64,000 bases of DNA, taken from positions 434,001 through 498,000 of the forward strand of contig JAQDQK010000001.1 in assembly GCA_027658995.1 (NCBI GenBank). Reading direction: 5' to 3'. The notes beneath the pieces were generated by a model, which was not told the DNA's origin, did not search any database, and saw nothing but the letters and a program-made list of their open reading frames with translations. The stretch is from Propionibacteriaceae bacterium AM104-82 (GTDB taxonomy: Bacteria; Actinomycetota; Actinomycetes; Propionibacteriales; Propionibacteriaceae). Position numbers and translations under genes: made by a program. This document shows, piece by piece, positions 49,530-58,456 of the stretch (the stretch's first letter is position 1; each line of letters begins with the position of its first letter).

Positions 49530-49554
49530 TCTTCGAGTCGCCGCAAGACGACCT

Positions 49555-49627
49555 GGGGCTATGGCGCAGTTGGTAGCGCGCTTCCATGGCATGGAAGAGG
49601 CCAGGGGTTCGAATCCCCTTAGCTCCA
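49555..49627 (+). tRNA. tRNA-Ala (anticodon GGC)
   Basis: A 73-nt cloverleaf. Acceptor GGGGCTA pairs with TAGCTCC, the D-arm GCGC encloses AGTTGGTA, and the anticodon stem CTTCC/GGAAG encloses the loop ATGGCAT with GGC at positions 34-36. The T-arm AGGGG/CCCCT encloses TTCGAAT. The discriminator is A; a CCA end is not encoded (ACCC follows). It borders an accessory segment with a recombinase remnant, and so was probably its integration site. Confidence 0.95.
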
Positions 49628-49635
49628 CCCCACGC

Positions 49636-49687
49636 ACAAGGCTCGAACCCTTGCCAACGTCAATGTTGGTAGAGGTTCGAGCCTTGT
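49636..49687. repeat. long perfect inverted repeat beside the tRNA gene
   Basis: ACAAGGCTCGAACC (49636-49649) pairs perfectly with 49674-49687, and CCAAC/GTTGG (49654-49658 and 49665-49669) forms an inner stem. The right arm includes GGTTCGA, as in a tRNA T-arm. It could be a terminator of the tRNA or recombinase transcript, or part of an attachment site. Confidence 0.75.
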
Positions 49688-49705
49688 TGGTGTCTGCGGC
49701 CCAGG

Positions 49706-50916
49706 TCAGTGCGTTGGCGTTGACCTGTGGGTCGAGCAGCATTTCGAAGGTCGGTTGTGCTCGACGCGCAGCTCGTTGTCCTCGTCGATGAAGACCTTGG
49801 TGAAGAACGCCTGGTTGCAAAGCCGCCGGTTCGTGTCGTCGCAGCGGGCGTATATGTCGGCGCAGTTCGCGAGGAGCCCGAGCGCGTCGTCGAGGTGCGC
49901 GCGGGCGTCGGCGTAGTCGCCGTAGTGGGCGTCGATGCGCCGGGTCACCTTGTCGCGCTCGCCCGTGATGCGGTCCTGCTCGCGTTTGAGGACGCTCAGC
50001 GGTATGGCGTCGGCATAGTGGGCCTGCATCAGCCGGTCCTGTTCGCCTTCGAGCCGGTCGCGGTTCGCGGTGAGCCGTGCGAGTTCGTCGGTTTCGGCGG
50101 CCATGAGCCGGTCGAACTCGTGATGCAGCATCCCGGCGAGCGCGTCCTGCTGGGCCGGGGTGATCTGGACTCGCTTGTAGTAGTCCTCGACGAGCTTCTC
50201 GACGTCCTCGATGAGCATAGCCTGGCGGGTGCAGTCGGTGCGCTTGGAGTGTCGACCGGAGCACACGAAGTAGCAGTACACGTTGCCGTGGCGGTTCTTC
50301 GCGTTGGAGACGATGAGCCGCGAGCCGCACTGTCCGCAATGGATCGTGCCTTTGAGGTAGTGGCCGTGCACCTGGGTCGCTTCGACGGCGCACTGGTGCG
50401 CGGTCAGCACCGACTGCACCTGGTACCAAACCTCGGCAGGGACCAGCGGCGGGTGGTTGCCCTTGTAGCGGGTGCCTCCGGCGGCGTCGGTGTGGCTCAC
50501 GATGACCGCGACAGCGACATCCTCACCAGGCACGAAACCCTCGCCCTCAATCTCCATGAGCCGCGGCGCTCGCGGTGCCGCAGCGCGGCGACCTCGTCGC
50601 TTGCCCGGCACCGGTTCCTGCTCCGCGGCTCGGGCAGGTGGGGTTGGTTTGCGAGCGTGGATGATGTCGGTGAACACCCCGCCGTCACACTCGCGGACCT
50701 CGACCCGCACCGAGACGGTGCGTCCCTGGTGATCTCATCCATTAGCGGCCCGAACGTCGCCCGAGTCCGGGCCCCTGAAGCAGGTTGCGGGTGGGCGATG
50801 CCATCGACGGCTGCGGTCAGCGTGCCGTCCGCAGCGACCATGACGACCACATTCGGTAGATCGACAGGCACCTCAGACTCGTGATCGCGGGAGGGGTGTG
50901 GGCGTGAGAGGTTCAT
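49706..50916 (-). pseudogene. degenerate chimera: unknown 5' fragment joined to a serine-recombinase C-terminal region
   Basis: From about 50480 to 49750 the minus strand encodes the end of a large serine recombinase. It has a YKGNHPPLVPAEVWYQVQ recombinase-domain strip, a zinc ribbon (HCGQCGSRLI ... FVCSGRHSKRTDC) and a Leu/Arg-rich coiled coil. The catalytic resolvase domain with its Ser nucleophile is absent. Instead, 50480-50916 encodes an unrelated segment in two frames (VVVMVAADGTLTAAVDG; then VEVRECDGGVFTDI and GEGFVPGEDVAVAV), reminiscent of small proteins of actinobacterial conjugative elements. Frameshifts lie near 50720 and near 49750; beyond the latter the family-like tail FEMLLDPQVNANALTW lies in another frame. 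Almost certainly inactive. Confidence 0.75.
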
Positions 50917-51063
50917 CGGCTGTCAGCACGGTTCTTCAGTGGCGCTTGGATGGAGATCATGACGATCAGGTGCGCCTGTTCCCCCTGCTTTCGCTGTGAA
51001 GCTCGCCTGGGGTGCTTGGAGGAGAGGCCTCAGTGTGGTCTCATCCAGCAGTCTGATGTGCTG

Positions 51064-51987
51064 CTATTCGTCAGCGACGAGGAAGCGGATGCCCTCCCGG
51101 TAGCTCGTGATTGCGAAGTCCGGGAATCGCGTCGTGAACTTGGAGGAGTCGAAGATACTGTCCCGCCGGTAGCGCGGGAGGAGTTCCTCGGCCTCCTTGA
51201 CGGCAGGGTTGAGCAGCCCCCCGATGCGGAACGCCCACCTGGGCACCGTGGTGTACCCGAACTTTCGTCCGGTTGCTTCGGAGGCGATGTCGATCATCTG
51301 TCGGTAGCTGAGGCGATCGGGGTCGATGGGAAGATGCCAGGTCTGGCCGTAGGCGTCGGGAGTGTTGCCGATGAGCGCCAACGCGCGACTGGCGTCTGGG
51401 GTCCAGATCAGGCTGCGCTTCGCGTGAGCGTTCAGCGGCACGAGGGGCCGCTTGCCCTGCTTGATGCGGTTGAACACGGCTGCGTTCGTGAGGCTCTGCG
51501 TCTTGCCTGGACCGTAGAACTCGGGGGCACGGCAGATCACCGCGTCGATCGTGCCCGCCTCCATCTCCTTCAGGAGCATCGCGGCGATGTGTGCGCGTAC
51601 GGTCGCCTTGCGTCCGGCTGCTTCGAACGCGGTGTCTTCGGTCTGGGGCGTGGCGGTGCGAGGGTACATGTAGGTGTTGTCAAAGAACACGAGCTTGCTG
51701 TCGTACTTCTGGCAGGCGGCGATCGTGTTCGCCATCATCGTCGGGAACTTCTGTTCCCAAAGCGTCGAGTCCATCGGTAGACCGACGGTGAGGTAGACGA
51801 TCTCGCTGCCCGCGACCGCACGTTCGGCGGCCTCGGCGTCCATCAGGTCGGCGGAGACGAGTTGATCGTCGTCGTTGATCTTGCGAGGGTTGCGGCTGAC
51901 AAGCCGGATGTCGCGGGTGAAGCCGCGGTGGAGTTCGCGAGTGAGTTCGTCGGCGATCTGACCGCCGGAGCCGAGCACGGTCTGCAT
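51064..51987 (-). CDS. NAD-dependent epimerase/dehydratase (extended SDR-like)
   Basis: A 307-residue Rossmann-fold protein with TVLGSGGQIADELTREL at the N-terminus and VYLTVGLP, FFDNTYMYPR and RAPEFYGPG downstream. The pattern resembles atypical SDRs acting as NAD(P)-binding oxidoreductases or sugar-nucleotide-like epimerases; no substrate can be assigned. ATG 51987 is chosen because GGAAGAG stands 4 nt upstream; a longer in-frame start at 52029 is less likely. It is the third gene of a leftward TetR/DJ-1/SDR operon, 50 bp after the DJ-1 stop. Confidence 0.8.
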   Translation of the reverse strand: MQTVLGSGGQIADELTRELHRGFTRDIRLVSRNPRKINDDDQLVSADLMDAEAAERAVAGSEIVYLTVGLPMDSTLWEQKFPTMMANTIAACQKYDSKLVFFDNTYMYPRTATPQTEDTAFEAAGRKATVRAHIAAMLLKEMEAGTIDAVICRAPEFYGPGKTQSLTNAAVFNRIKQGKRPLVPLNAHAKRSLIWTPDASRALALIGNTPDAYGQTWHLPIDPDRLSYRQMIDIASEATGRKFGYTTVPRWAFRIGGLLNPAVKEAEELLPRYRRDSIFDSSKFTTRFPDFAITSYREGIRFLVADE

Positions 51988-52037
51988 GATGCTCTTCCGA
52001 TCGTTCTGGTTTGAGTCTGTGAGGGTCACGCGCCGCG

Positions 52038-52724
52038 TCAGAGGAGCGCGGCGACCTTGGCGGCGGTCTCCTTGGCCGATCCGGGGTTCTGACCGGTGAC
52101 CAGTCGGCCGTCAACGACGGCGTTGGATACGAACGGCAGCAGCGCTTTCGAATAGTGGGCGCCGCGCTCCCTCATGCGCTCCTCGACGTTGTACGGCACG
52201 AGCTTGGCCACCCCGGCGAGCACTTCCTCACGCCACGAGAATCCGGTGATGCTGCGTCCTGCGACCAGGTAGCTGCCGTCAGACAGCCTGGTGTCGAGCA
52301 GGCCGCAGTAGCCGTGGCAGACCGCGCCGACAACGCCGCCCCGCTCGTAAATCTCGCGGGTGATCCGCTGCAGGCCCTCGCTCCCTGGGAAGTCGAACAT
52401 CACCGCGTGACCGCCGGTGAAGTAGATCGCGTCGTAATCGGCGGAATCGACCTGCTCCGGGCTCGCCGTGTTATCCAGCAGCGCCATCCGGGCTGGGGCG
52501 TCGTGCCAGGCTCTCGCGGACTTGTCGTAGTTGGGGAGCTTCAACGAGCGAGGCTCCAACGGTACCTTCCCGCCGGCGGGGCTCACGATCGTCTGCTCGA
52601 AACCGTGTTCGGCGAACAGATCGTAGGCGTGGGTCAGCTCAGACAGCCACAGGCCGGTTGGGTGTGACGGATCGGCGTCGTAGTGGTCGACGTTGGTGAC
52701 GACCAGCAGGATGCGTGTACTCAT
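52038..52724 (-). CDS. DJ-1/PfpI-family protein (glyoxalase III / deglycase-like)
   Basis: A 228-residue protein of the class I glutamine-amidotransferase-like superfamily. The nucleophile elbow GAVCHGYCGLL contains the conserved Cys, YDAIYFTGGHAVMFDFPGS precedes it, and a long N-terminal part resembles Hsp31-like members. These detoxify methylglyoxal or act as chaperones. ATG overlaps the TetR stop as ATGA, so it is co-transcribed with that regulator. Confidence 0.85.
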   Translation of the reverse strand: MSTRILLVVTNVDHYDADPSHPTGLWLSELTHAYDLFAEHGFEQTIVSPAGGKVPLEPRSLKLPNYDKSARAWHDAPARMALLDNTASPEQVDSADYDAIYFTGGHAVMFDFPGSEGLQRITREIYERGGVVGAVCHGYCGLLDTRLSDGSYLVAGRSITGFSWREEVLAGVAKLVPYNVEERMRERGAHYSKALLPFVSNAVVDGRLVTGQNPGSAKETAAKVAALL

Positions 52725-53320
52725 GATGTCCTCGAATCAGGATCGGTTGTGGGCGGGAGGATGGCGTCGAAGGTCGAGCGGACGCGCACGTCGATCTCGG
52801 CCTGGTCGGTGGCGTGCAGCTTGCCATCGAGGTGAAGGAACGCGAGCCCGTGGGCGAGCGACCACCCGGCGGTGGCCAGTGCCACCGGGTCAGATTGCGG
52901 GAAGACCGCGGCCATGACGGATTGGAGGTAGTCGTGCAACGCTCCGGCGGCGCGCACCCTCTCGTCGTTGCTGTCATCGCAGGGCTGGCCGAACATCAGC
53001 CGGAACAACGCGGGCCTCCGCAGCGCGAAGTGGACATACCCCACGGCGAGTTCACCCACCTCGGTAGCAGACACCGGAGGCTGCGTCCCTCCGGCGAGGT
53101 CGTTCAAGAGTTCGCGCAACCCGTGAACGGCCAGCGCAGACTCCAGCGCTTCCCGATCCGGGAAATGCCGATACGGTGCGGCCGTCGACACGCCTGCACG
53201 ACGCGCGACCGCACGCAACGAGAACGTCTCACCGGATTCCAGCATCTCCAAAGCGGTAAGCACGAGCGTCGCCCGCAGATCACCGTGGTGATAGTCCGGC
53301 CTGGCCGATGTTGATCCCAT
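52721..53320 (-). CDS. TetR-family transcriptional regulator
   Basis: A 199-residue repressor-type protein. The N-terminal HTH reads LRAVARRAGVSTAAPYRHFPDREAL and the ligand-binding domain resembles the TetR_C_33 (WHG) type, with an ALRRPALFRLMFG stretch. ATG 53320 is preferred because GGAGGGG stands just upstream; the longer reading to 53431 overlaps the promoter region. It likely represses its own operon through the palindrome at 53334-53352. Confidence 0.88.
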   Translation of the reverse strand: MGSTSARPDYHHGDLRATLVLTALEMLESGETFSLRAVARRAGVSTAAPYRHFPDREALESALAVHGLRELLNDLAGGTQPPVSATEVGELAVGYVHFALRRPALFRLMFGQPCDDSNDERVRAAGALHDYLQSVMAAVFPQSDPVALATAGWSLAHGLAFLHLDGKLHATDQAEIDVRVRSTFDAILPPTTDPDSRTS

Positions 53321-53333
53321 CCACCCCTCCACT

Positions 53334-53352
53334 ATGTAAGCACTGCTCACAT
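53334..53352. promoter_or_regulatory. TetR-type operator
   Basis: ATGTAAGCACTGCTCACAT is a 19-bp palindrome with a single mismatched pair. It lies 13 bp upstream of the tetR start codon, so autorepression is likely. Confidence 0.65.
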
Positions 53353-53515
53353 TAGCACGAATAGGCACCACGCAGGTCATCAGTCCGGGTTGAGACAAGT
53401 GGCGCGGGGCGGGGATGTCGGACAACGACACGCTCTGAGGAAACTCAAGTCCACGAAGACGGAACGAGGCACCAGCCCAGGAGGGCGGCTACCCAGATTC
53501 TCACCGAGACTGTCG

Positions 53516-53710
53516 ATGTCAGCCAGCGCTGCACAGGCGGCCAACGGCCTTGGCGGGAACGTCGAGTTGCGCGGCATGGATCCAACAGGTTTCCGCTACT
53601 CGGTCCTGAGGGTCTTTGACCCGGCCACCCCGACCAAGGTGGTCGACGCTGCGGAGGGTCACTTCAAGCGGGCGCTCGACACTCGAGCCAACGGGCTCAA
53701 TCGCAACTAG
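53516..53710 (+). CDS. hypothetical protein or gene remnant
   Basis: A 64-codon frame with strongly GC-rich third positions, ending in RALDTRANGLNRN. No family was recognised and there is no convincing ribosome-binding site. The frame stays open upstream to about 53390, so it could be the 3' remnant of a larger gene. The rest of the 53321-53938 gap shows no gene. Confidence 0.3.
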   Translation: MSASAAQAANGLGGNVELRGMDPTGFRYSVLRVFDPATPTKVVDAAEGHFKRALDTRANGLNRN

Positions 53711-53938
53711 CCGCTGGGGCATCTGAGGCGGACGGCGGGGTGTCCCGGAGGAAGCGGGAGTGTGTGGCCCTCGACAGGTTCGGTCAGTGACGCGCCTGTC
53801 GCAGGTTTCTGGGCCATTCCCTCCAGGCAGTTGGGCACCGACCCGGCGTCCGCAGACGAGGCCCACTCCTGGAGCGTGAAGTCTCGGAATAAGAGAACAC
53901 ACTGCGGGGTTGGCGGCCTCATGCCGTCGGTGTAACGG

Positions 53939-55162
53939 CTAGGCGGCGGTGATGGGTGGGCCGAAGTCGAGGTAGCGGGTCTCGAGGGGCCAGCCTCGGA
54001 TGGGTTGGTTCTCGGGCGGCGGGTGCGTTGGTGCCGGCGGGTCGTGGAAGAGGGTCGGCCGGATGGGGTGTCCGTAGCGACCGAGGAAGGTGAGCCCGTC
54101 CGGTGTGGTCGGGGTGCCTTCGATGGTGAAGTGCCCCTGGTGATGTTCGCGGTGGTGGCGCGGGCAGAGCGAGAGGACCGTCTCGATGTCCGTCGCGCCG
54201 CCATCCGCCCAGTGGGTCAGGTGGTGGTTCTCGAGGAACCGGGTGGTGGTGCAGCCGGGGTAGCGGCAGCCCTGGTCGCGGTCCTCGACGAGTGCGCGGG
54301 TGCGGTTCGGGACGATGCGCATCGCCCGCCCGACGGAGACCGGGGAGGCGTTCTCGAGCCAGACGGGGCGGACGGCGCCGTCGCAGGTGAGCTTCCGGAG
54401 CAGGTGTCGGGGGAGGGTGCCCTGCTTGTTGATCCAGCCGCGGCCGTCGGTCTCCAGGTGTACGAGCACCTTGTAGTGCTCGCGTCGGGAGGGCGACTCG
54501 ACTGCGGTCAGGGAGCGGGAGGCTACCTCGAGGAGCGCGTCGGCCAGCGTGGCGGTGGCGTCACCCGCGGTGAACAGCGCGTCCTTGGCCTCGCGGAGGG
54601 CCGTCTCGACGAGGGCGCCGTCCAGCGGGTCGGACTCGAAGTGAAGGCGGAAACGGCCGTCCTGGGTGCCCATGCTGAGGGTGGGGCCGTCATCGATCGC
54701 CGTCACGGTGCCGGTGGGCTGCTCGTCGTCCTGGGTAGGCACGACGTCCTCGGTAGGGAAGTGGTAGCGCGGAAGAACTCGGCGCAGTTGCGGAACGGTC
54801 GCGGCCTCCACGAAACCGGTTACGGCGTGCGCGTGGCTGAGGGGGACGTGCTTGGCGACGACCGCGAGTTGGTCGACGCTGATGCTGCCCGAGTGGAGTC
54901 GCCGTTCGAGTTCCGGGAAGTCGCCTTGGCGGCGGGCGATGGTGACGATCTCGCGGGCGCGGACGGGGGAGAGCGCGCAGCGCAGCATCAGCCAGTGCTC
55001 GGGGGAGACGATGCCCTCGCCGGCCCAGGCGTTGGTGGCAATGACCTGGGCGGTGAGATCGACGAGTTCGGCATGGAGTTGCGCGAGCTGACCGGCGAGA
55101 AGCTCGGCCCGGCGGGAGGCGACCTCCCACTGCTCGATGCTCGGGTACTCCATCAGCTCCAT
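53939..55162 (-). CDS. DUF222 / HNH endonuclease-domain protein (13E12 repeat family)
   Basis: A 407-residue protein of the large actinobacterial family with an N-terminal DUF222 helical region and a C-terminal HNH nuclease motif. The motif is seen as GCRYPGCTTTRFLENHHLTHW plus LCPRHHREHHQGHF, with the zinc cysteines and catalytic His residues. Such genes are often found in mobile or repetitive contexts and their function is largely unknown. ATG 55162 fits the promoter at 55168-55196. Located in the accessory segment between the tetR operon and the beta-galactosidase gene. Confidence 0.85.
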   Translation of the reverse strand: MELMEYPSIEQWEVASRRAELLAGQLAQLHAELVDLTAQVIATNAWAGEGIVSPEHWLMLRCALSPVRAREIVTIARRQGDFPELERRLHSGSISVDQLAVVAKHVPLSHAHAVTGFVEAATVPQLRRVLPRYHFPTEDVVPTQDDEQPTGTVTAIDDGPTLSMGTQDGRFRLHFESDPLDGALVETALREAKDALFTAGDATATLADALLEVASRSLTAVESPSRREHYKVLVHLETDGRGWINKQGTLPRHLLRKLTCDGAVRPVWLENASPVSVGRAMRIVPNRTRALVEDRDQGCRYPGCTTTRFLENHHLTHWADGGATDIETVLSLCPRHHREHHQGHFTIEGTPTTPDGLTFLGRYGHPIRPTLFHDPPAPTHPPPENQPIRGWPLETRYLDFGPPITAA

Positions 55163-55167
55163 GCTTA

Positions 55168-55196
55168 ATCGTACACCCGTTCTATTTCTCTGACAA
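55168..55196 (-). promoter_or_regulatory. promoter of the HNH gene
   Basis: TTGTCA and TACGAT on the minus strand (55191-55196 and 55168-55173) with a 17-nt spacer; only 5 nt separate the -10 from ATG 55162, so the transcript may be leaderless or start inside the gene. Confidence 0.6.
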
Positions 55197-55440
55197 GGGG
55201 TTTCCCTGAGATTTCTCTCCCTCCTGGTGCGCGCCAAGGCCTCTGGGTTTGATGGTTCCTGACGGTCGTTCCCCGAGTCTGTAGCGGGGGTCCGATTTCC
55301 TGTTGGAAGCGCTGTCGCCGTGCCTCGCCGGTGTGGGTGTCGAGGCCTCGCCGTCGGTGTGCATTGTCGGCCCATCGACCATCATCCGGGCCCGGAGCGC
55401 TGAGCCCCGCCAACTGGGCGCTCGCCGTCCGTGGTGTCGA

Positions 55441-55468
55441 TTGACAGGCAACCCCCGCGACCTAGAAT
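55441..55468 (+). promoter_or_regulatory. promoter of the beta-galactosidase gene
   Basis: TTGACA (55441-55446), a perfect -35, and TAGAAT (55463-55468) with 16 nt between. It is the strongest-looking promoter in the window. The rest of the 55163-55440 gap contains no recognisable gene. Confidence 0.8.
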
Positions 55469-55486
55469 GATGGATCATGCGTCATT
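55466..55486. promoter_or_regulatory. operator overlapping the beta-galactosidase transcription start
   Basis: Nested inverted repeats: ATGAT-GG-ATCAT (55467-55478) and AATGA (55466-55470) / TCATT (55482-55486). They overlap the -10 box and the expected +1, the position of a repressor site. A third pair, GAATAT/ATATTC, lies at 55491-55512. Confidence 0.55.
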
Positions 55487-55513
55487 GACTGAATATGCAT
55501 GGAAGGATATTCC

Positions 55514-58450
55514 GTGAGCACTCCACTGGGTACGACGGCGCCAGGCGAGGGGCGACGTCGCCCCCGGGCCGACTCGATCTCCGATGCCAGGTCGCTGGTT
55601 CTGAACGGGCGCTGGCGCTTTCGGCTGTCGCCGACGGCCGCGGGCACGGGCGACGACTTCATCGAGGACACCTTCGACGACGAGGCCTGGGACCTGATCG
55701 ACGTGCCGTCCCACTGGGTGCTGGAGGAGGTGACGGTTCCTGGCGCCGATGCGCCGACGGCCCTTCGCGGCACCGTCGACGGGCCCCTCTACACGAACAC
55801 GGCCTTCCCCATCCCGCTCGACCCGCCACACGTCCCCGACGAGAACCCGACCGGCGACTACCGGCTCGTCTTCGACGTGCCTCCCGGTTGGGGTCCCTCC
55901 GCGCTGCGGTTCCAAGGGGTCGACTCCTGCGCGACCGCCTGGCTCAACGGCGAACGGCTCGGTTGGACCTCTGGAAGCCGGCTGCCGACCGAGTTTGACG
56001 CACGGCCGCGGCCCGGACGCAACGTGCTCGCGGTTCGGGTGCACCGATGGTCGCCCGGCACCTACCTGGAGGACCAGGACATGTGGTGGCTGCCCGGCAT
56101 CTTCCGCGACGTCGAACTGATCGAGCGACCGACGGGCGCCGTCGACGACCACTTCGTGCACGCGGCCTACGACCACCTGACCGGCCAGGGGACGCTGCGG
56201 GTCGACGCCGACGTGCCCGGCCGAGTCATCATCGAGGAACTTGGGGTCGACATCGCGGTCGGCGAGAGCGCGGAGGTCGCCGTCGAACCGTGGAGTGCAG
56301 AGAGTCCTCGGCTCTACCGCGGCTCGCTCGTGGCTGAGGGGGAGTGCGTCGAGCTCTCCGTCGGGTTCCGCACGGTCGCTATCGAGGACGGGCGGTTGCT
56401 CGTCAACGGGGCGCCCGTGTTCTTTCGAGGCGTCAACCGGCACGAGCACGACTGGGACCGCGGTCGGACCCTCGACCGCGACACGATGCTGGCCGACGTG
56501 CTCGCGATGAAGCGGCACAACATCAACGCGGTCCGCACCAGCCACTACCCGCCGCATCCAGAGTTCCTGCGGCTCTGCGACGAGTACGGGCTCTGGGTCG
56601 TTGAGGAGTGCGACCTCGAGACGCACGGCTTCATCTACGCGGGGTGGAACGGCAACCCTCCCGCCGACGAAGAGTGGCGTGACGCGATGCTCGACCGGGT
56701 TCAGCGGATGGTCGAGCGCGACAAGAACCGGCCGAGCGTCGTCGTCTGGTCGTTGGCCAACGAGTCCTGGACGGGGCGCAACTTCGACGATCTCGAGGCC
56801 TGGGTCCGCGAGCGGGATCCGTCGCGCCCGATCCTGTACGAGCGTGACCCCAGCTACCGGAACTCCGATTTCTACTCTCTGATGTACCCGGACCTCGAGA
56901 AGCTCGCCGCGATCGGCCGCCGCGAGGAGGAGCGTCCCGACGGCGTGACCGATGCCGAGGATGAGCGGCGTCGAACCCTGCCGTTCCTGCTGTGCGAGTA
57001 CGCACACGCCATGGGCAACGGGCCAGGGTCGCTCGCCGACTACCACGCCGTCATGCGGTCTCACCCGCGCATCTGTGGCGGATTCGTCTGGGAGTGGATC
57101 GACCACGGCTTTCGTCAGGTCGACGCCGCGGGCCGCGAGTACGCGATGCACGGCGGCGACGTGGCCGACTATCGGCCCAACGGCGGTCGCTACTGCCTCG
57201 ACGGGCTGCTCTTTGCCGACAGGAGGCCATCTCCGGGGCTGGCCGAGTTGGCCGCGGTCCTCGCCCCGATCGAGATTGAGGTGACCCGGGCGGGTGTGCT
57301 GGTGCGCAACGCCCAGGACGCCGCAGATACGTCGGGGCTGTCATTCGGATGGCGCCTGGAGGTCGACGGCGCCGAGCGCGAGGCCGGGGAGCTTGCCGTG
57401 CCGCTGTTGCGCGCAGGCGAGGCGACCGAGTTGCCGCTCCCTGTCGAGGTCGGGACCGAGCCGGGGCACTGGCACATCGGGATCGAGGCCAGACTGGCCG
57501 CCGACACCCCTTGGGCCCTGGCTGGGCATGTGGTGGCGCGGCGACAAGGGCTGCTGGGCGTGGTGCCGGCCGCTGACCGGTCGAGGCGACCCTCTGGGGT
57601 GCGCCTGGACGGCGACCGACTCCTGATCGGACCAGGCGTCTTTGACGCCCGCTCCGGCCGCCTGGTCGAGTTGGGCGGCCAGCCTCTCCTCGGCCCGGTC
57701 GTGGACGTCTACCGGGCGCCCACCGAGAACGACCGGGGGCAGGGGGAGCGCAACAACCTCGCTGCCGTGTGGCAGGCTGTCGGGCTCGACCGGATGCAGG
57801 AGCGCATCGTCGGCGTCGACCCGGGAGATGAGCGCCTCGATGTCACGACTGTGCTTGCCGCCGCGACCCACCCGCACTCATTGGCAGTGCGCTACCGCTG
57901 GAGCGCGCTGGAGGACAAGCTTCTTCTTGAGGTGTCTGTGGACTTCCGCGGCCCGTGGAGCGAGACGCCGTACCAGCAGCGCGACATTGTCGTGCCCCGG
58001 CTCGGCGTCCGGATGAGGCTTCCCGGGGCATACGACGCCGTGCGGTGGCTCGGGCTCGGCCCCCAGGAGAACTACATCGACTCTCGCGCTGCGGCCTGGT
58101 TCGGCCTGCATGACGCGAGCGTCGACGACCTGCAGGTCGACTATCCCACCCCACAGGAGAACGGGAACCGGATGGGGGTCACATGGCTGGAAGTCACCGG
58201 GCCCGGCGTTGTCCCGCTTCGGGTCGGAGGCGCCCCGGAGTTGGCGTTCGCCGCGCGGCGTTGGACCAGCCGGGACCTCGAGCGCGCCCGGCATCCGCAG
58301 GACCTTCGCGACTCGGGATGGGTCTGGCTGTCGCTTGACCACCGCCAGCAGGGGCTCGGGTCGGCGTCGGTCGGCCCGGCGCTGCCGGACCGTTACCGGG
58401 TGCCCCGCGAGTCGACCACGTGGTCGATCGAGTTCTCGCTGGGTGAATAG
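55514..58450 (+). CDS. lacZ: beta-galactosidase, glycoside hydrolase family 2
   Basis: A 978-residue GH2 enzyme, LacZ-like. Jelly-roll and immunoglobulin-like domains precede a TIM barrel with the acid/base Glu in WSLANESW (about residue 416) and the nucleophile in LLCEYAHAMGNG (about 494). The C-terminal beta-gal small domain contains GLGPQENYIDSRAAAWFG. The GTG at 55514 follows GGAAGGA by 6 nt; ATG at 55499 in frame has no ribosome-binding site. It is intracellular (no signal peptide). The downstream CUT1 importer probably supplies its oligosaccharide. Confidence 0.92.
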   Translation: MSTPLGTTAPGEGRRRPRADSISDARSLVLNGRWRFRLSPTAAGTGDDFIEDTFDDEAWDLIDVPSHWVLEEVTVPGADAPTALRGTVDGPLYTNTAFPIPLDPPHVPDENPTGDYRLVFDVPPGWGPSALRFQGVDSCATAWLNGERLGWTSGSRLPTEFDARPRPGRNVLAVRVHRWSPGTYLEDQDMWWLPGIFRDVELIERPTGAVDDHFVHAAYDHLTGQGTLRVDADVPGRVIIEELGVDIAVGESAEVAVEPWSAESPRLYRGSLVAEGECVELSVGFRTVAIEDGRLLVNGAPVFFRGVNRHEHDWDRGRTLDRDTMLADVLAMKRHNINAVRTSHYPPHPEFLRLCDEYGLWVVEECDLETHGFIYAGWNGNPPADEEWRDAMLDRVQRMVERDKNRPSVVVWSLANESWTGRNFDDLEAWVRERDPSRPILYERDPSYRNSDFYSLMYPDLEKLAAIGRREEERPDGVTDAEDERRRTLPFLLCEYAHAMGNGPGSLADYHAVMRSHPRICGGFVWEWIDHGFRQVDAAGREYAMHGGDVADYRPNGGRYCLDGLLFADRRPSPGLAELAAVLAPIEIEVTRAGVLVRNAQDAADTSGLSFGWRLEVDGAEREAGELAVPLLRAGEATELPLPVEVGTEPGHWHIGIEARLAADTPWALAGHVVARRQGLLGVVPAADRSRRPSGVRLDGDRLLIGPGVFDARSGRLVELGGQPLLGPVVDVYRAPTENDRGQGERNNLAAVWQAVGLDRMQERIVGVDPGDERLDVTTVLAAATHPHSLAVRYRWSALEDKLLLEVSVDFRGPWSETPYQQRDIVVPRLGVRMRLPGAYDAVRWLGLGPQENYIDSRAAAWFGLHDASVDDLQVDYPTPQENGNRMGVTWLEVTGPGVVPLRVGGAPELAFAARRWTSRDLERARHPQDLRDSGWVWLSLDHRQQGLGSASVGPALPDRYRVPRESTTWSIEFSLGE

Positions 58451-58456
58451 TCGTTA

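Noticed and set aside
47776..49587. A 603-codon antisense frame over the second HemC-HemD gene
   Set aside because: Sense-strand motifs, ribosome-binding site and terminator support the forward gene.
49284..49700. Minus-strand reading with GFEPLASS-like residues beside the recombinase remnant
   Set aside because: This is translation across the antisense strand of the tRNA-Ala gene and its terminator, a common artefact of recombinase annotation at tRNA sites.
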